A stretch of 64,000 nt of DNA, taken from positions 186,001 through 250,000 of the forward strand of contig NZ_SMMX01000002.1 of NCBI RefSeq assembly GCF_004345005.1, read 5' to 3'. Below are positions 17,789 through 26,389 of this stretch, piece by piece (position 1 is the first letter of the stretch; each line of letters begins with the position of its first letter). The DNA comes from Extibacter muris. GTDB lineage: Bacteria; Bacillota; Clostridia; Lachnospirales; Lachnospiraceae. A program made the translations under genes and the position numbers. The notes under the pieces are model-generated. The model did not search any database and had not been told where the DNA came from. It saw nothing but the letters and a program-made list of their open reading frames with translations.

Positions 17789-18265
17789 AACAAGAGGCTA
17801 CTGAATGAACCGAAGCTTCTCATATGCGACGAGCCGACATCGGCGCTGGATCCCATGGGACGTAAAGAGATACTTGACATACTGGAACAGGTAAAGGAGA
17901 AGACGACTGTCATCTTTTCCACTCATATTCTGTCCGATGTAGAGCGTATCTGCGACTCTGTTGCCATACTTCACAACGGAACTATCATTCAGGACGGGAA
18001 ACTGGAGGAGCTGAAGACGCGGCACATGGTAGATGCACTGTTTCTGGAACTCCGCCGCCCGGAGGATATGCAGGGGTTGCTCGGGGAGCTTAAGGGGCTG
18101 CAGGTAACACAGCAGGATAACGTGTCGCTTGTCATTCATGCGCAGAACATCGATGAAGTACAGCACCGGCTGATGAGGAGCCTGGCCAGGAGCCGTACAG
18201 CGGTGGAAAAGCTGGAGATTCAGGAGCCGTCGCTGGAAAATCTATTTATGGAGGCAGTTAAATGA
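17789..18265 (+). pseudogene. ABC transporter ATPase, N-terminal half missing
   Basis: The frame carries the C-terminal half of an ABC-2 type ATPase. It enters at RLLNEPKLLICDEPTSALDP (Walker B and D-loop), continues with the H-loop in FSTHILSDVERICD, and ends with the regulatory tail. Walker A and the signature motif are absent. Upstream codons (17740-17788) do not look like an ABC protein, so the junction is near 17789. The loss coincides with the right border of the restriction-modification segment. The stop overlaps the permease start by 4 bp, as in an intact operon. The product cannot hydrolyse ATP on its own. Confidence 0.8.
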
Positions 18266-18873
18266 GAGGATTTATGGCATTTACAAAAAAGGAATTTACG
18301 GAGTATATACGGTCCTACAAACTGCTCATCATTCTTATGGTATTCCTCATGCTCGGCTTTGTGAATCCCGTCTCCGCGAAATATCTTCCGAAGCTGGTGG
18401 AAAATTTCATGCCTGCAGGGATGAAGATGGAGATTCCGGAGCCGGTAATTGCGGATGCATGGGTGCAGTTTTTTAAGAACGTACCTCAGATTGGACTCGT
18501 CGTCATGGTAATCATCACAAGCGGAACAGTATCACAGGAACAAAGCAGAGGGACGCTCCTGCCTGTGCTGACGAAAGGACTTAAGAGAAAGACTGTCTGG
18601 CTGTCCAAATTCACAGGCGCGGCCGTGCTCTGGAGCGCGGGCTATTACCTCGCGTTTGCGGTTACGGGAGGCCTGCTGCTTGCCGGAATGCTGATGTCGA
18701 TGCTGCACAGCATAAGCAGGTACAGCCCGGTCAGGCTGGCATCGGAGAACATGTCCCTCATCGACGGAACGCTCAAGGCCTTGGATTTTCTGCCGGCGGC
18801 AGCAGTGGCCGCGGCGCTGACGGTAGCAGCGGTACTGGCGGGAATTGTACTGTTTGACAAGAAACAACTGTAA
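18262..18873 (+). CDS. ABC-2 type permease, short (possibly internally deleted)
   Basis: Membrane protein of 203 residues, partner of the truncated ATPase. Helices are seen near residues 20-38, 75-95, 112-140 and 178-198, and the segment QEQSRGTLLPVLTKGLKRKTVWLSKF is typical of ABC-2 permeases. Such permeases usually have six helices and about 240-280 residues. Here the stretch after the third helix jumps directly to an extracytoplasmic-looking loop (SRYSPVRLASENMSL), so one or two helices may have been lost by in-frame deletion. Start ATG overlaps the ATPase stop. Probably decaying along with the ATPase. Confidence 0.6.
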   Translation: MRGFMAFTKKEFTEYIRSYKLLIILMVFLMLGFVNPVSAKYLPKLVENFMPAGMKMEIPEPVIADAWVQFFKNVPQIGLVVMVIITSGTVSQEQSRGTLLPVLTKGLKRKTVWLSKFTGAAVLWSAGYYLAFAVTGGLLLAGMLMSMLHSISRYSPVRLASENMSLIDGTLKALDFLPAAAVAAALTVAAVLAGIVLFDKKQL

Positions 18874-18893
18874 AAAAGAACAGGTTCTGTGAT

Positions 18894-18928
18894 ATAATAG
18901 GCTGACGGCTCTGCTGTCAGCCTATTAT
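18894..18928. repeat. 13-bp perfect inverted repeat between ABC remnant and DUF5685 gene
   Basis: ATAATAGGCTGAC (18894-18906) and its exact complement (18916-18928) flank nine bases. It has no T-run. It overlaps a TATAAT at 18893-18898, so it could be an operator or a transcript hairpin ahead of the gene at 18953. Confidence 0.5.
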
Positions 18929-18952
18929 AAGCTTAAAAGGAAGAAAAAGACG

Positions 18953-19786
18953 ATGTTTGGATATGTTACGATTTATGAGCCTGAGCTGAAGGTCAGGGAT
19001 TTCAGGAAGTATAAGTCCTATTACTGCGGACTCTGCCATACGCTCAAAGAGCGTTACGGCTTTCTCGGACAGATGACGCTTACATATGATATGACATTTG
19101 CGGTAGTGCTGCTGACCTCGCTATACGAGGCGGAGACAGAGCACATGACGTGCCCGTGCAAGGTACATCCGGTAAAGAAGCAGGATATGCTGGTGAATGA
19201 ATATACGGCGTATGCGGCGGACATGAATATGATACTTGCTTATTTCCATATGAAGGATGACTGGATAGATGAGAAGAAGATCAGCGGATTTGCCGGAACC
19301 TATGCGCTTCACCGCAAGGTCAGGCAGATCATAAAGAAGTATCCGAGGCAGAGCAGGGCAATCTGCCGTTCCCTGAAAGAGCTGTCGGCGTGTGAGAAAG
19401 AGGGCGTCACGGATATCGATATACCGGCAGGGTGCTTTGGCAGGCTCATGTCGGAGCTTCTTGTGTACAGGAAGGACCACTGGGAAGACCGGCTCAGGAC
19501 CCTGGGGTTCTTTCTCGGCAAATTCATCTACATCATGGACGCATACGAAGACCTGGACAAAGACAGGCGGGAAGGATGCTATAATCCGCTGAAAGGAGCC
19601 GCAGGGCACGAAGATTATGAAGAGAGATGCCTTCAGATGCTCCAGATGATGATTGCGGAGTGCTGTGCCGGATTTGAGCAGCTGCCGTGCCTATTAGATA
19701 TAGACATTTTGCGCAATATATTATATGATGGAGTTTGGAACCGTTATAAAAAGGTTCAGCAACAAAAGAAGGAAGCGAAGGAATAA
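18953..19786 (+). CDS. DUF5685 family protein
   Basis: Protein of 277 residues resembling the DUF5685 family common in Lachnospiraceae; function unknown. The N-terminal region has a Cys motif YYCGLCHTLKERYG near residue 24 and CPCK near residue 64, suggesting a metal site. The C-terminal half is helical with an acidic segment MDAYEDLDKDRREGCYNP that recalls prenyltransferase-like or ferritin-like helices. The start has AAAAGGAAG upstream. It lies 7 bp before a J-domain gene on the same strand, so the two are probably coexpressed, and a chaperone-assisted or maturation role can be imagined but not shown. Confidence 0.7.
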   Translation: MFGYVTIYEPELKVRDFRKYKSYYCGLCHTLKERYGFLGQMTLTYDMTFAVVLLTSLYEAETEHMTCPCKVHPVKKQDMLVNEYTAYAADMNMILAYFHMKDDWIDEKKISGFAGTYALHRKVRQIIKKYPRQSRAICRSLKELSACEKEGVTDIDIPAGCFGRLMSELLVYRKDHWEDRLRTLGFFLGKFIYIMDAYEDLDKDRREGCYNPLKGAAGHEDYEERCLQMLQMMIAECCAGFEQLPCLLDIDILRNILYDGVWNRYKKVQQQKKEAKE

Positions 19787-19792
19787 AGCGAT

Positions 19793-20449
19793 ATGACGAA
19801 GAATCCATATGAAGTATTAGGGGTATCCCAAAATGCGTCAGACGATGAGATAAAGAGTGCATACCGGGAGCTGACGAGAAAATACCATCCGGATGCCAAT
19901 GTGAACAACCCGCTGGCCGATCTGGCGGAAGAGAGGTTCAAGGAAGTCCAGGAAGCCTACGATACGATTATGAAAGAAAGGGAGCAAGGCGGCGGCTACC
20001 GTTACGGCTACGGCGGAAGCAGCGGATATGGCAGCGCCGGAGGCGGCCAGCAGGGCGGCTTCGACAGCTCCCAGCAGAATGTCGAGATGCAGGCGGTGTA
20101 TAACTTCATCAACAGCAGACGTTTCCAGGAGGCGCTCAACCTTCTGAACCGTATGCCGGAGCGGACTTCACAGTGGTATTATGCGAGCGCGTATGCCAAC
20201 GCAGGCATGGGGAACAATGTACTGGCCAGGGACCACGCGGCCCAGGCAGTCAATATGGAACCAAACAATGTGCAGTACCGGCAGCTTCTGAGCCAGCTCG
20301 AATGGAACAGCCAGAGGTACCAGAATAACCCGTACGGCGGATACGGTGCCGGCGGACAGACATGCGGTACCGGCAATATGTGCTGCGACTTGTGTATTGC
20401 AGACCAGCTCTGCGAATGTATGGGAGGAGATCTTTGCACATGCATGTAA
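19793..20449 (+). CDS. J-domain protein with Cys-rich tail
   Basis: DnaJ-like co-chaperone of 218 residues. The J domain occupies residues 1-65 ([13 protein letters not shown], then the HPD motif in KYHPDAN). A Gly/Tyr/Ser-rich linker (about 68-98) is followed by a TPR-like helical region ([18 protein letters not shown], then [14 protein letters not shown]). The last 28 residues contain eight cysteines, including CCDLC and CECMGG, which suggests metal binding. There is no zinc-finger or client domain of classical DnaJ. It lies between the DUF5685 gene and a membrane protein gene that overlaps its 3' end by 10 bp. Confidence 0.85.
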   Translation: MTKNPYEVLGVSQNASDDEIKSAYRELTRKYHPDANVNNPLADLAEERFKEVQEAYDTIMKEREQGGGYRYGYGGSSGYGSAGGGQQGGFDSSQQNVEMQAVYNFINSRRFQEALNLLNRMPERTSQWYYASAYANAGMGNNVLARDHAAQAVNMEPNNVQYRQLLSQLEWNSQRYQNNPYGGYGAGGQTCGTGNMCCDLCIADQLCECMGGDLCTCM

Positions 20450-20970
20450 AGGCAAAATCTATGGCAGTGTGCGGCCTGATGCTGGCGTTGTCGGTCGTAT
20501 TCATGGCCCTTGGCAGCGTGATAGAGACGAGCACCTTGTTCCTGCTGGCGGCGGCGTCCTATTTAACCGGAATCGTCATCCGGGAATTTGGCCTTGGAAT
20601 GGGGACGGCATTCTGGCTTGCGGCGGTCCTGCTCGGACTTCTGCTGGCTCCGAACAAATTCTATGTGATTACATTTGCGGCGATGGGATCCTATATCGTG
20701 GCTGTCGAGGCGGTCCACCGCAGGCTCGTGGCTTCACGGATTCAGAACCGCAGGGCGGCATTCTGGATAATAAAATACATCATATTCAACATTCTGTATA
20801 TTCCCGCGGTGTTACTGCTGCAGGAGCTGCTGTTCGGACGCAGGATGTCAGGCATGATGCTCGTCGGTATCATAGCAGCGGGACAGATAGGCATATGGTT
20901 ATACGACAGGGCGTATGAATACGTACAGAGACACATATGGAGCCGGATGCGGGGGCATCTGATGAATTGA
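20440..20970 (+). CDS. Integral membrane protein (176 residues)
   Basis: Hydrophobic protein with about five transmembrane helices (near residues 8-25, 28-46, 53-72, 76-95 and 108-150). The start at 20440 is supported by GGGAGGAG eleven bases upstream and gives a 10-bp overlap with the J-domain gene. The repeated Gly/Ala-rich helices resemble small ECF S-component-like or DUF2232-like proteins, but I cannot assign it. The gene triplet DUF5685, J-domain and membrane protein looks like one transcription unit ended by the terminator at 20988-21034. Confidence 0.7.
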   Translation: MHVKAKSMAVCGLMLALSVVFMALGSVIETSTLFLLAAASYLTGIVIREFGLGMGTAFWLAAVLLGLLLAPNKFYVITFAAMGSYIVAVEAVHRRLVASRIQNRRAAFWIIKYIIFNILYIPAVLLLQELLFGRRMSGMMLVGIIAAGQIGIWLYDRAYEYVQRHIWSRMRGHLMN

Positions 20971-20987
20971 GAATATTGCGATTTGCG

Positions 20988-21034
20988 AATAAGGATGGCA
21001 GAGCAGCCGTGACGACTGTTTGGCCATCCTTATT
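20988..21034 (+). terminator. Terminator after the J-domain operon
   Basis: AATAAGGATGGC (20988-20999) pairs exactly with GCCATCCTTATT (21023-21034), followed by TT. It overlaps the stop codon of the convergent gene at 21030. Confidence 0.65.
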
Positions 21035-21899
21035 TTAAGACACCGGCAAGATCCAGGGCATACAGGATACCGCACAATGTATCTGTCCCGGAGGAGTGTC
21101 CCACAGCCTCAAAGCTTTGGAGAATCTCATCTGCCGGAGGGAGGTCCCACAGCCTGCAGACAGCCTGGCTGAACTGGTTCTGAAGCGCACAGCGCAGGAA
21201 CGTTCCGCTGATGTCATTCGTATCGGACAGATGGCCCTCCAGCTGTGCGGCCAGGCAGCGCGCGAAAGGATGATCGGTAAGCCGGCAGAGCGTGAGCGAA
21301 GCGAGCACGCCGCACAGAAAGTCATCGCCGCTTGGCGTAAGCCCGATGCCAAGTCCGATGAGCCGTGCCAGAGTGCGGGCCGCTTCCATGTATGCATTGG
21401 TCCGGAGCAGGAGGCGGCAGCGCGACATATGTTCCATGGCGGCGGAAAGAACCAGGCTTTCATCGCCTGCCTTCCCGGCACTGGACGAAAACAGCTGGCG
21501 GAAACCGCTGCTTTCAGATCTGCTGACAGCCATCTGTACCCGGCTTTTCAATATGTCAGGAGAAGACCACGCGGAGAACCCAGACAGCTCTGAACGATAG
21601 ATAAGGCTGGGGCTGTAACGGAAGATGGACGAGTTTCCTAAAGATATGATCTCTATAGAATCTCTGGAAAAGCGTACAGCCTGCCCCGGATCGATATGGA
21701 GCGATTCCAGCTGCCCGGCTGTCAGATTCGTCATAAGGCTGACAGGGGACAGCGGGGAGGCGGCGGACTGCAGGGCAAGAAGCTGCCCTTGTGCCTGAAT
21801 ATTTATCGTTTTGCTATATACAGAATGGACGGTGCCGGAAGAGCATTGACGCACGAAATCGTCTGCATATGTGGATGTATCGGTTATCATAGAAATCAT
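21030..21899 (-). CDS. allH: AllH-like oxamate transcarbamylase subunit (DUF2877)
   Basis: Protein of 289 residues with the DUF2877 hallmark GLGIGLTPSGDDFLCGVLA near residue 187. In E. coli this family member (AllH, formerly YlbF) is one of three proteins required for oxamate transcarbamylase, together with AllF (FdrA) and AllG (YlbE). The two partner parts are fused in the gene at 30957, about 9 kb away on the other strand, so this gene has been separated from the operon. Start at 21899 has AAGGAG ten bases upstream. Its C-terminus includes HSSGTDTLCGILYALDLAG, also typical of the family. The family call is strong; the activity is inferred from context. Confidence 0.8.
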   Translation of the reverse strand: MISMITDTSTYADDFVRQCSSGTVHSVYSKTINIQAQGQLLALQSAASPLSPVSLMTNLTAGQLESLHIDPGQAVRFSRDSIEIISLGNSSIFRYSPSLIYRSELSGFSAWSSPDILKSRVQMAVSRSESSGFRQLFSSSAGKAGDESLVLSAAMEHMSRCRLLLRTNAYMEAARTLARLIGLGIGLTPSGDDFLCGVLASLTLCRLTDHPFARCLAAQLEGHLSDTNDISGTFLRCALQNQFSQAVCRLWDLPPADEILQSFEAVGHSSGTDTLCGILYALDLAGVLK

Positions 21900-22068
21900 A
21901 GCTTAGCAGCTCCTTAGCCGGGTGTGGTGGACGGAGTGCCGATGACAGACTCCAATCTAATAATAAATTCTATCAAATAATAGAATAAATTACAAAAAAT
22001 AAATCGAATGATAATTATTTTTATACATATCAGACAAAAAAACGCTATTTTTTCCCGATTTCATGTCA

Positions 22069-22097
22069 TTGTTTTTCTGGATTGTATCTAATAAAAT
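22069..22097 (+). promoter_or_regulatory. Promoter of first allantoinase gene
   Basis: TTGTTT (22069-22074), a 17-base spacer, then TAAAAT (22092-22097). Predicted start near 22104. Confidence 0.5.
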
Positions 22098-22114
22098 ACA
22101 TGTTATGTAATAAA

Positions 22115-22124
22115 TGGTTAACCA
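22115..22124. promoter_or_regulatory. Palindrome TGGTTAACCA, candidate PucR-type operator
   Basis: Perfect 10-bp palindrome 18 bases after the -10 element and 50 bp before the allB start. A near copy lies in the same place before allE (29015-29024). The core TGGTTAA resembles the published B. subtilis PucR box (TTGGTTAA core, from memory). Confidence 0.5.
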
Positions 22125-22173
22125 GAGTATGATAAAAAAAAGACAATTGGTACCTTTGACAAGGAGGAAAGCG

Positions 22174-23583
22174 ATGTATGATTTAGTAGTGAAAAACGGA
22201 AAGCTTGTAACCCCGGACAGGATTTACGAGGCGGATATTGCAGTGAAGGACGGCGTGTATTCTGCTTTTCTTGCAAAAGGAACAGTGGCGGAAGCAAAAG
22301 AAGTTATCGATGCGAAGGGGAACTATGTGTTTCCGGGCATCATCGACTGCCATGCGCATCTTAACGAGCCGGGATTCGAGCACCGGGAGGATTTCGAGAC
22401 CGGTTCCAGAGCGGCCGCCGTGGCAGGCTGTACGTGCCTGATCGACATGCCTCTGAACAATGATCCTTCTCTAATGAACAAAGAGATTTTTGACCTGAAG
22501 ATGGGACGTATCAGCAAGCACTCGGTGATTGATTATGCACTTTGGGGCGGCATCGTAGGAGACTATGACAACCAGCCGGGTTCTGTAAAGAACAATATGA
22601 ATGACCTGGTCGACCTGCATAACTGCGGCGTGGCGGCTTTCAAAGGCTTTACATGTCCAAATGGGGACCTGTTCCCTACTGTCAATATGGGAAATGTAAG
22701 AAAGGCGCTGGAGATACTGAAGCCATACAATGCACTTTGCGGATTCCACTGTGAAGAATTCGGCCAGGTACTGGAACGTGAAAAAGAGGCGAAGGCAAGA
22801 GAAGGCAGAAGCGATGAAGAGAAGATCAGGGATTTCCTCGACTCTCATGACGTATGGACGGAATATGTAGCCACGAAGAACGTGATCGATATGGCCCGGG
22901 CGACCGGCGGCCGTGTACATATCTGCCATGTGAGCCATCCGATGGTTGCACAGGTGGTAAAAGATGCCATCCATGAAGGGCTTCCGGTCACGGCCGAGAC
23001 ATGCCCGCACTATCTTGGATTTACGGAAGACTTTGTATTTGAAAAAGGTGCTCCGGCAAAATGCACCCCTCCGATGCGTACAAAAGAAGACATGGAGAAG
23101 CTGTGGGACTATGTGCTTGACGGGACATTATCCTGTGTGGGCAGCGACCATTCTCCGGCGGCAGATGAAGAAAAGGACAATGCGACAAAGGATATATGGC
23201 ATGCTTGGGGCGGCTTGAATGCAATCCAGTTCTTCCTTCCGATGATGTTTGACATGGTTGTCAACAAGAAAGGCTTAAGCCCGACCCTGATTGCAGAAGT
23301 GATGGATTACAATCCCGCAAAAGTGTTCGGACTGTACGGTAAGAAAGGCGCGTTCGAGCTTGGATTCGACGGAGATATCGTTATCGTGGATCCGGACAAA
23401 GAATGGAAATGCAGGCAGGAAGAGCTGCTGACGAAAGGGCACGTATCCTGCTTTGACGGGCTGGAAGGAAAAGGTGCCCCGGTATATACGATCATCCGTG
23501 GCAAAGTCGTGGCCGCCGACGGCAGCTACAACGAGGACGCCGTGGGATATGGGATGTATGTGACTCCGGCAGACGCCAGATAA
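22174..23583 (+). CDS. allB: Allantoinase (first copy)
   Basis: Cyclic amidohydrolase of 469 residues hydrolysing allantoin to allantoate. Metal ligands are all visible: HAHLNEPG near residue 61, the carbamylated Lys in AFKGF near residue 156, HCEEF, ICHVSHP, and the final Asp in GSDHSPAADEE. The segments DMPLNNDPS and KCTPPMR favour allantoinase over dihydropyrimidinase. Start 22174 is chosen because AAGGAGG lies upstream; a longer frame from 22114 has no site and covers the palindrome. It is 27 bp before an NCS1 permease. A second allantoinase-permease pair follows directly, so this unit is a tandem duplication or a pair of different specificities. Confidence 0.85.
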   Translation: MYDLVVKNGKLVTPDRIYEADIAVKDGVYSAFLAKGTVAEAKEVIDAKGNYVFPGIIDCHAHLNEPGFEHREDFETGSRAAAVAGCTCLIDMPLNNDPSLMNKEIFDLKMGRISKHSVIDYALWGGIVGDYDNQPGSVKNNMNDLVDLHNCGVAAFKGFTCPNGDLFPTVNMGNVRKALEILKPYNALCGFHCEEFGQVLEREKEAKAREGRSDEEKIRDFLDSHDVWTEYVATKNVIDMARATGGRVHICHVSHPMVAQVVKDAIHEGLPVTAETCPHYLGFTEDFVFEKGAPAKCTPPMRTKEDMEKLWDYVLDGTLSCVGSDHSPAADEEKDNATKDIWHAWGGLNAIQFFLPMMFDMVVNKKGLSPTLIAEVMDYNPAKVFGLYGKKGAFELGFDGDIVIVDPDKEWKCRQEELLTKGHVSCFDGLEGKGAPVYTIIRGKVVAADGSYNEDAVGYGMYVTPADAR

Positions 23584-23610
23584 CAAAAGAAGGAATGAAG
23601 GAGAGAGATT

Positions 23611-24972
23611 ATGAGTGATGTAAATAATGAAGTAAAAAAAGAATCCGGCTCATTGGCGCCGATTCAGGAGAAAGACCGAATTATGGGATGGGGATCATAC
23701 CTGATGCTCTGGCTTGGCGGATGTATCTCTATCGGTACGCTGACGATGGGTTCCGCACAGCTTGACAAAGGGCTTAACCTTATGCAGGTGTTCCTTGCCG
23801 TGCTGATTGGTTCGACCATCCTCGTTATCGGCATCTGCGCGAATGACCGTTTCAGCTATAAGTCAGGAGCTCCATATGCGATTCAGCTGAAGAGCGCATA
23901 CGGTACAAAGGGGAACATCGTACCTGTCATGATCAGAGGCCTGCCTGCAATCGTGTGGTATGGATTCCAGACATGGCTTGGGGGATCTGCAATCAACCAG
24001 ATATCCATAGCGATCTTCGGATATGACAATGTCGTATTGTTCTTCATCTTGTTCCAGGTGCTCCAGATCATCCTGTCGGTAAAGGGCTTCCATGGAATCA
24101 AATGGGTAGAGAATGTTGGAGGCGTCGTCATCGTATGCGCGATGCTCTACATGCTCTATGTATGTGTTACCCAGTACTGGGGCGTTATCGGCGATAAGCT
24201 CATCAGCAGGGAAGGTTCCTGGGGGATGCCGTTTATTGCGGCCATCATAGCATTCTTCGGAAACAGTACGACCGTCATGCTCAATGCAGGTGACTACTCC
24301 AGGGAGCTGAAAGGCGGCTTCTCCGTAGGAAAGCGCGGTGTCGCCTACTTTATCGCCATGGTGCCTACGACAGTGCTGCTTGGCCTGATTGGCGCGATGG
24401 CTTCTACTGCTACAGGTATCGCGAACCCGATCAATGCATTCTCGCAGATGGTCAATAACAAAGTCCTCTTAGTAGCGACACTCGGATTCATCTTATTTGC
24501 GCAGATGACGACAAACCTCGCCAGCAATGTCGTGCCGCCGGCTTATGCATTTATGGACGCGTTCAAGATGAAGCACAGGACAGCGGTCATCCTTGTCGGT
24601 GTCCTGGCTGTCTGCACTTGTCCGTGGATTCTGACAAATGACAGCTCGGCTGCGGGATTAGACCTGTTCGTCAAGATCTATACCGCGTTCTTCGGGCCGA
24701 TATTCGCAGTCCTGATTACCGATTACTATATTCTGCACAGAGGCAAGATCGATGGCGAAAAGCTGGATGACTTGTATGATGATAAAGGAAACCACGCCGG
24801 CATCAACTGGGCAGCCATCATAGCGACGGCCGTAGGCGCGGTCATCGGGCTGATCAATGTAGACATATCCTTCTTTACAGCCACGATACCGACAGGGCTG
24901 GTATACTATTTCTGTATGAAGAAGATGCCGTCATGCGGACGTTTCAGGAAAGGAACTTCTCTTGAGAAGTGA
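23611..24972 (+). CDS. NCS1-family nucleobase/allantoin permease (first copy)
   Basis: Nucleobase:cation symporter-1 family, 453 residues with about 12 helices. It carries family features such as GAPYAIQLKSAYGTKGNIVPVMIRGLPAIVWYG (abbreviated here as IRGLPAIVWYG near residue 110) and a late DYYILHRGK motif. NCS1 members move allantoin, hydantoins, uracil or cytosine with protons or sodium. Located between two allantoinase genes, it most likely imports allantoin or a related ureide. AAGGAGAGAG precedes the ATG. It lies 15 bp before the next allantoinase, so all four genes form one operon. Confidence 0.85.
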   Translation: MSDVNNEVKKESGSLAPIQEKDRIMGWGSYLMLWLGGCISIGTLTMGSAQLDKGLNLMQVFLAVLIGSTILVIGICANDRFSYKSGAPYAIQLKSAYGTKGNIVPVMIRGLPAIVWYGFQTWLGGSAINQISIAIFGYDNVVLFFILFQVLQIILSVKGFHGIKWVENVGGVVIVCAMLYMLYVCVTQYWGVIGDKLISREGSWGMPFIAAIIAFFGNSTTVMLNAGDYSRELKGGFSVGKRGVAYFIAMVPTTVLLGLIGAMASTATGIANPINAFSQMVNNKVLLVATLGFILFAQMTTNLASNVVPPAYAFMDAFKMKHRTAVILVGVLAVCTCPWILTNDSSAAGLDLFVKIYTAFFGPIFAVLITDYYILHRGKIDGEKLDDLYDDKGNHAGINWAAIIATAVGAVIGLINVDISFFTATIPTGLVYYFCMKKMPSCGRFRKGTSLEK

Positions 24973-24987
24973 TAGGAGGCAATACAT

Positions 24988-26361
24988 ATGTATGATATTT
25001 TAGTGAAAAATGGAATAATTGTAACGGCAGATGCTGTCTCGGAAGGGAACATAGCCATAAAAGACGGTAAAATAGCAGCCGTGCTGGCAGCAGGTATCGA
25101 GCCTGAGGCTTCAAAAGTCATAGACGCGAAGGGGAACTATGTGTTCCCCGGAGCGATCGATACGCACGCACATCTGAATGACCCTGGCTATGAGTGGCGG
25201 GAAGACTATGAGCATGGTACGGCCGCGGCCGCGGTCGGCGGCTATACGACGGTCATCGATATGCCGCTGCAGAATGAGCCGGCGATGACGAATGCAGACC
25301 TGTTTGACCGTAAGGTGGAAAAAGTGGACAGCAATGCCTACTCGGACTATTGCTTCTGGGGAGGCCTCGTACCGGATAACCTCGAGGATTTGAAAGGGAT
25401 GCATGACAAAGGTTGCGTAGCATTCAAATCATTCATCGGCCCCGTATCCCCGGATTACAGCTCCTTAAATTACGGGCAGGCATATGAGGCGATGCAGCGC
25501 ATCAGAGAATTTGGCGGTCGGGCAGGCTTCCACTGCGAAGACTTTTCCATGATCAAATGGCAGGAGGCCAGGATGAAAAAGGAAGGCCGTCTTGACTGGC
25601 AGGGCTTTCTGGATTCCAGACCGGTCATCGCCGAGATGGTAGCGACGGTAGATATGATCGAGATTGCCAAGGCAACGGGATGCAAGGTACATATCTGTCA
25701 TGTGAGCAGCCCGGATGTGGCGCAGAAGATCAAGGAAGCACAGCAGGAAGGCTATGATATAACAGCAGAAACATGTTCACATTACTTAAGCCTCACAGAC
25801 AGGGACGTCATAGAAAACGGACCGATGTTCAAGTGTGCGCCTCCGCTCCGTTCCCAGGACGAAGTAGACAGACTGTGGACATACGTAGAAGACGGTACGT
25901 TCAGCGGAATTGCAAGCGACCATTCCCCGTGTTCCTATGATGAGAAGTTCAAAGAAATTCTTGGCAGCAAGATAGAGAATGTATTCGACGTATGGGGAGG
26001 CATCAGCGGAATTCAGAGCGGTTTCCAGGTGGCATTCAACGAAGGGTGCGTTAAGAGGGGCGTAAGCCCTGCCGTGCTTGCCAATTCTATGGCAAAGCTT
26101 CCGGCCAGGGCGTTTGGAATCTACGGCAGAAAAGGAGATATCAAGCCGGGATTTGACGCGGATCTGGTAATCGTTGACCCGCAGAAAGAATGGGAGATAA
26201 CAAGTGATTCTCTCCTGTATGTTAATAAAATATCTGCATTTGTCGGCATGAAGGGCAAGGGACAGCCGGTATGTACGCTGATTCGCGGGAATGTCGTTGC
26301 CGAAGACGGAAAGATTACAGCAGAAAAAGGCGTGGGCGAATTGATCAGAAGATTAAGCTGA
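24988..26361 (+). CDS. Allantoinase (second copy)
   Basis: Cyclic amidohydrolase of 457 residues, clearly homologous to the protein at 22174 but diverged. Catalytic residues are complete: HAHLNDPG near residue 58, AFKSF (Lys), HCEDF, ICHVSSP and the final Asp in ASDHSPCSYDE, with KCAPPLR near residue 285. SDHSPCSYDEK resembles the E. coli AllB motif SDHSPCPPE more than the first copy does. Ribosome site TAGGAGG. It is followed by a second NCS1 permease. Whether both enzymes act on allantoin or one has moved to another cyclic ureide (hydantoin, dihydropyrimidine) is open. Confidence 0.83.
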   Translation: MYDILVKNGIIVTADAVSEGNIAIKDGKIAAVLAAGIEPEASKVIDAKGNYVFPGAIDTHAHLNDPGYEWREDYEHGTAAAAVGGYTTVIDMPLQNEPAMTNADLFDRKVEKVDSNAYSDYCFWGGLVPDNLEDLKGMHDKGCVAFKSFIGPVSPDYSSLNYGQAYEAMQRIREFGGRAGFHCEDFSMIKWQEARMKKEGRLDWQGFLDSRPVIAEMVATVDMIEIAKATGCKVHICHVSSPDVAQKIKEAQQEGYDITAETCSHYLSLTDRDVIENGPMFKCAPPLRSQDEVDRLWTYVEDGTFSGIASDHSPCSYDEKFKEILGSKIENVFDVWGGISGIQSGFQVAFNEGCVKRGVSPAVLANSMAKLPARAFGIYGRKGDIKPGFDADLVIVDPQKEWEITSDSLLYVNKISAFVGMKGKGQPVCTLIRGNVVAEDGKITAEKGVGELIRRLS

Positions 26362-26389
26362 GCCTGTGCATATCGAAAGGAGAGAGAAG

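Larger units (their letters stand above)
21900..22173. promoter_or_regulatory. Divergent control region between allH and allB
   Basis: AT-rich region without a gene. It must hold the promoter for allH on the minus strand, which I could not place with confidence, and the allB promoter and palindrome listed separately. Confidence 0.5.

Noticed and set aside
18854-18898. TTGACA and TATAAT before the DUF5685 gene as a promoter
   Set aside because: The spacing is 33 bases, far from the required 16-18, and the TTGACA lies inside the permease gene.
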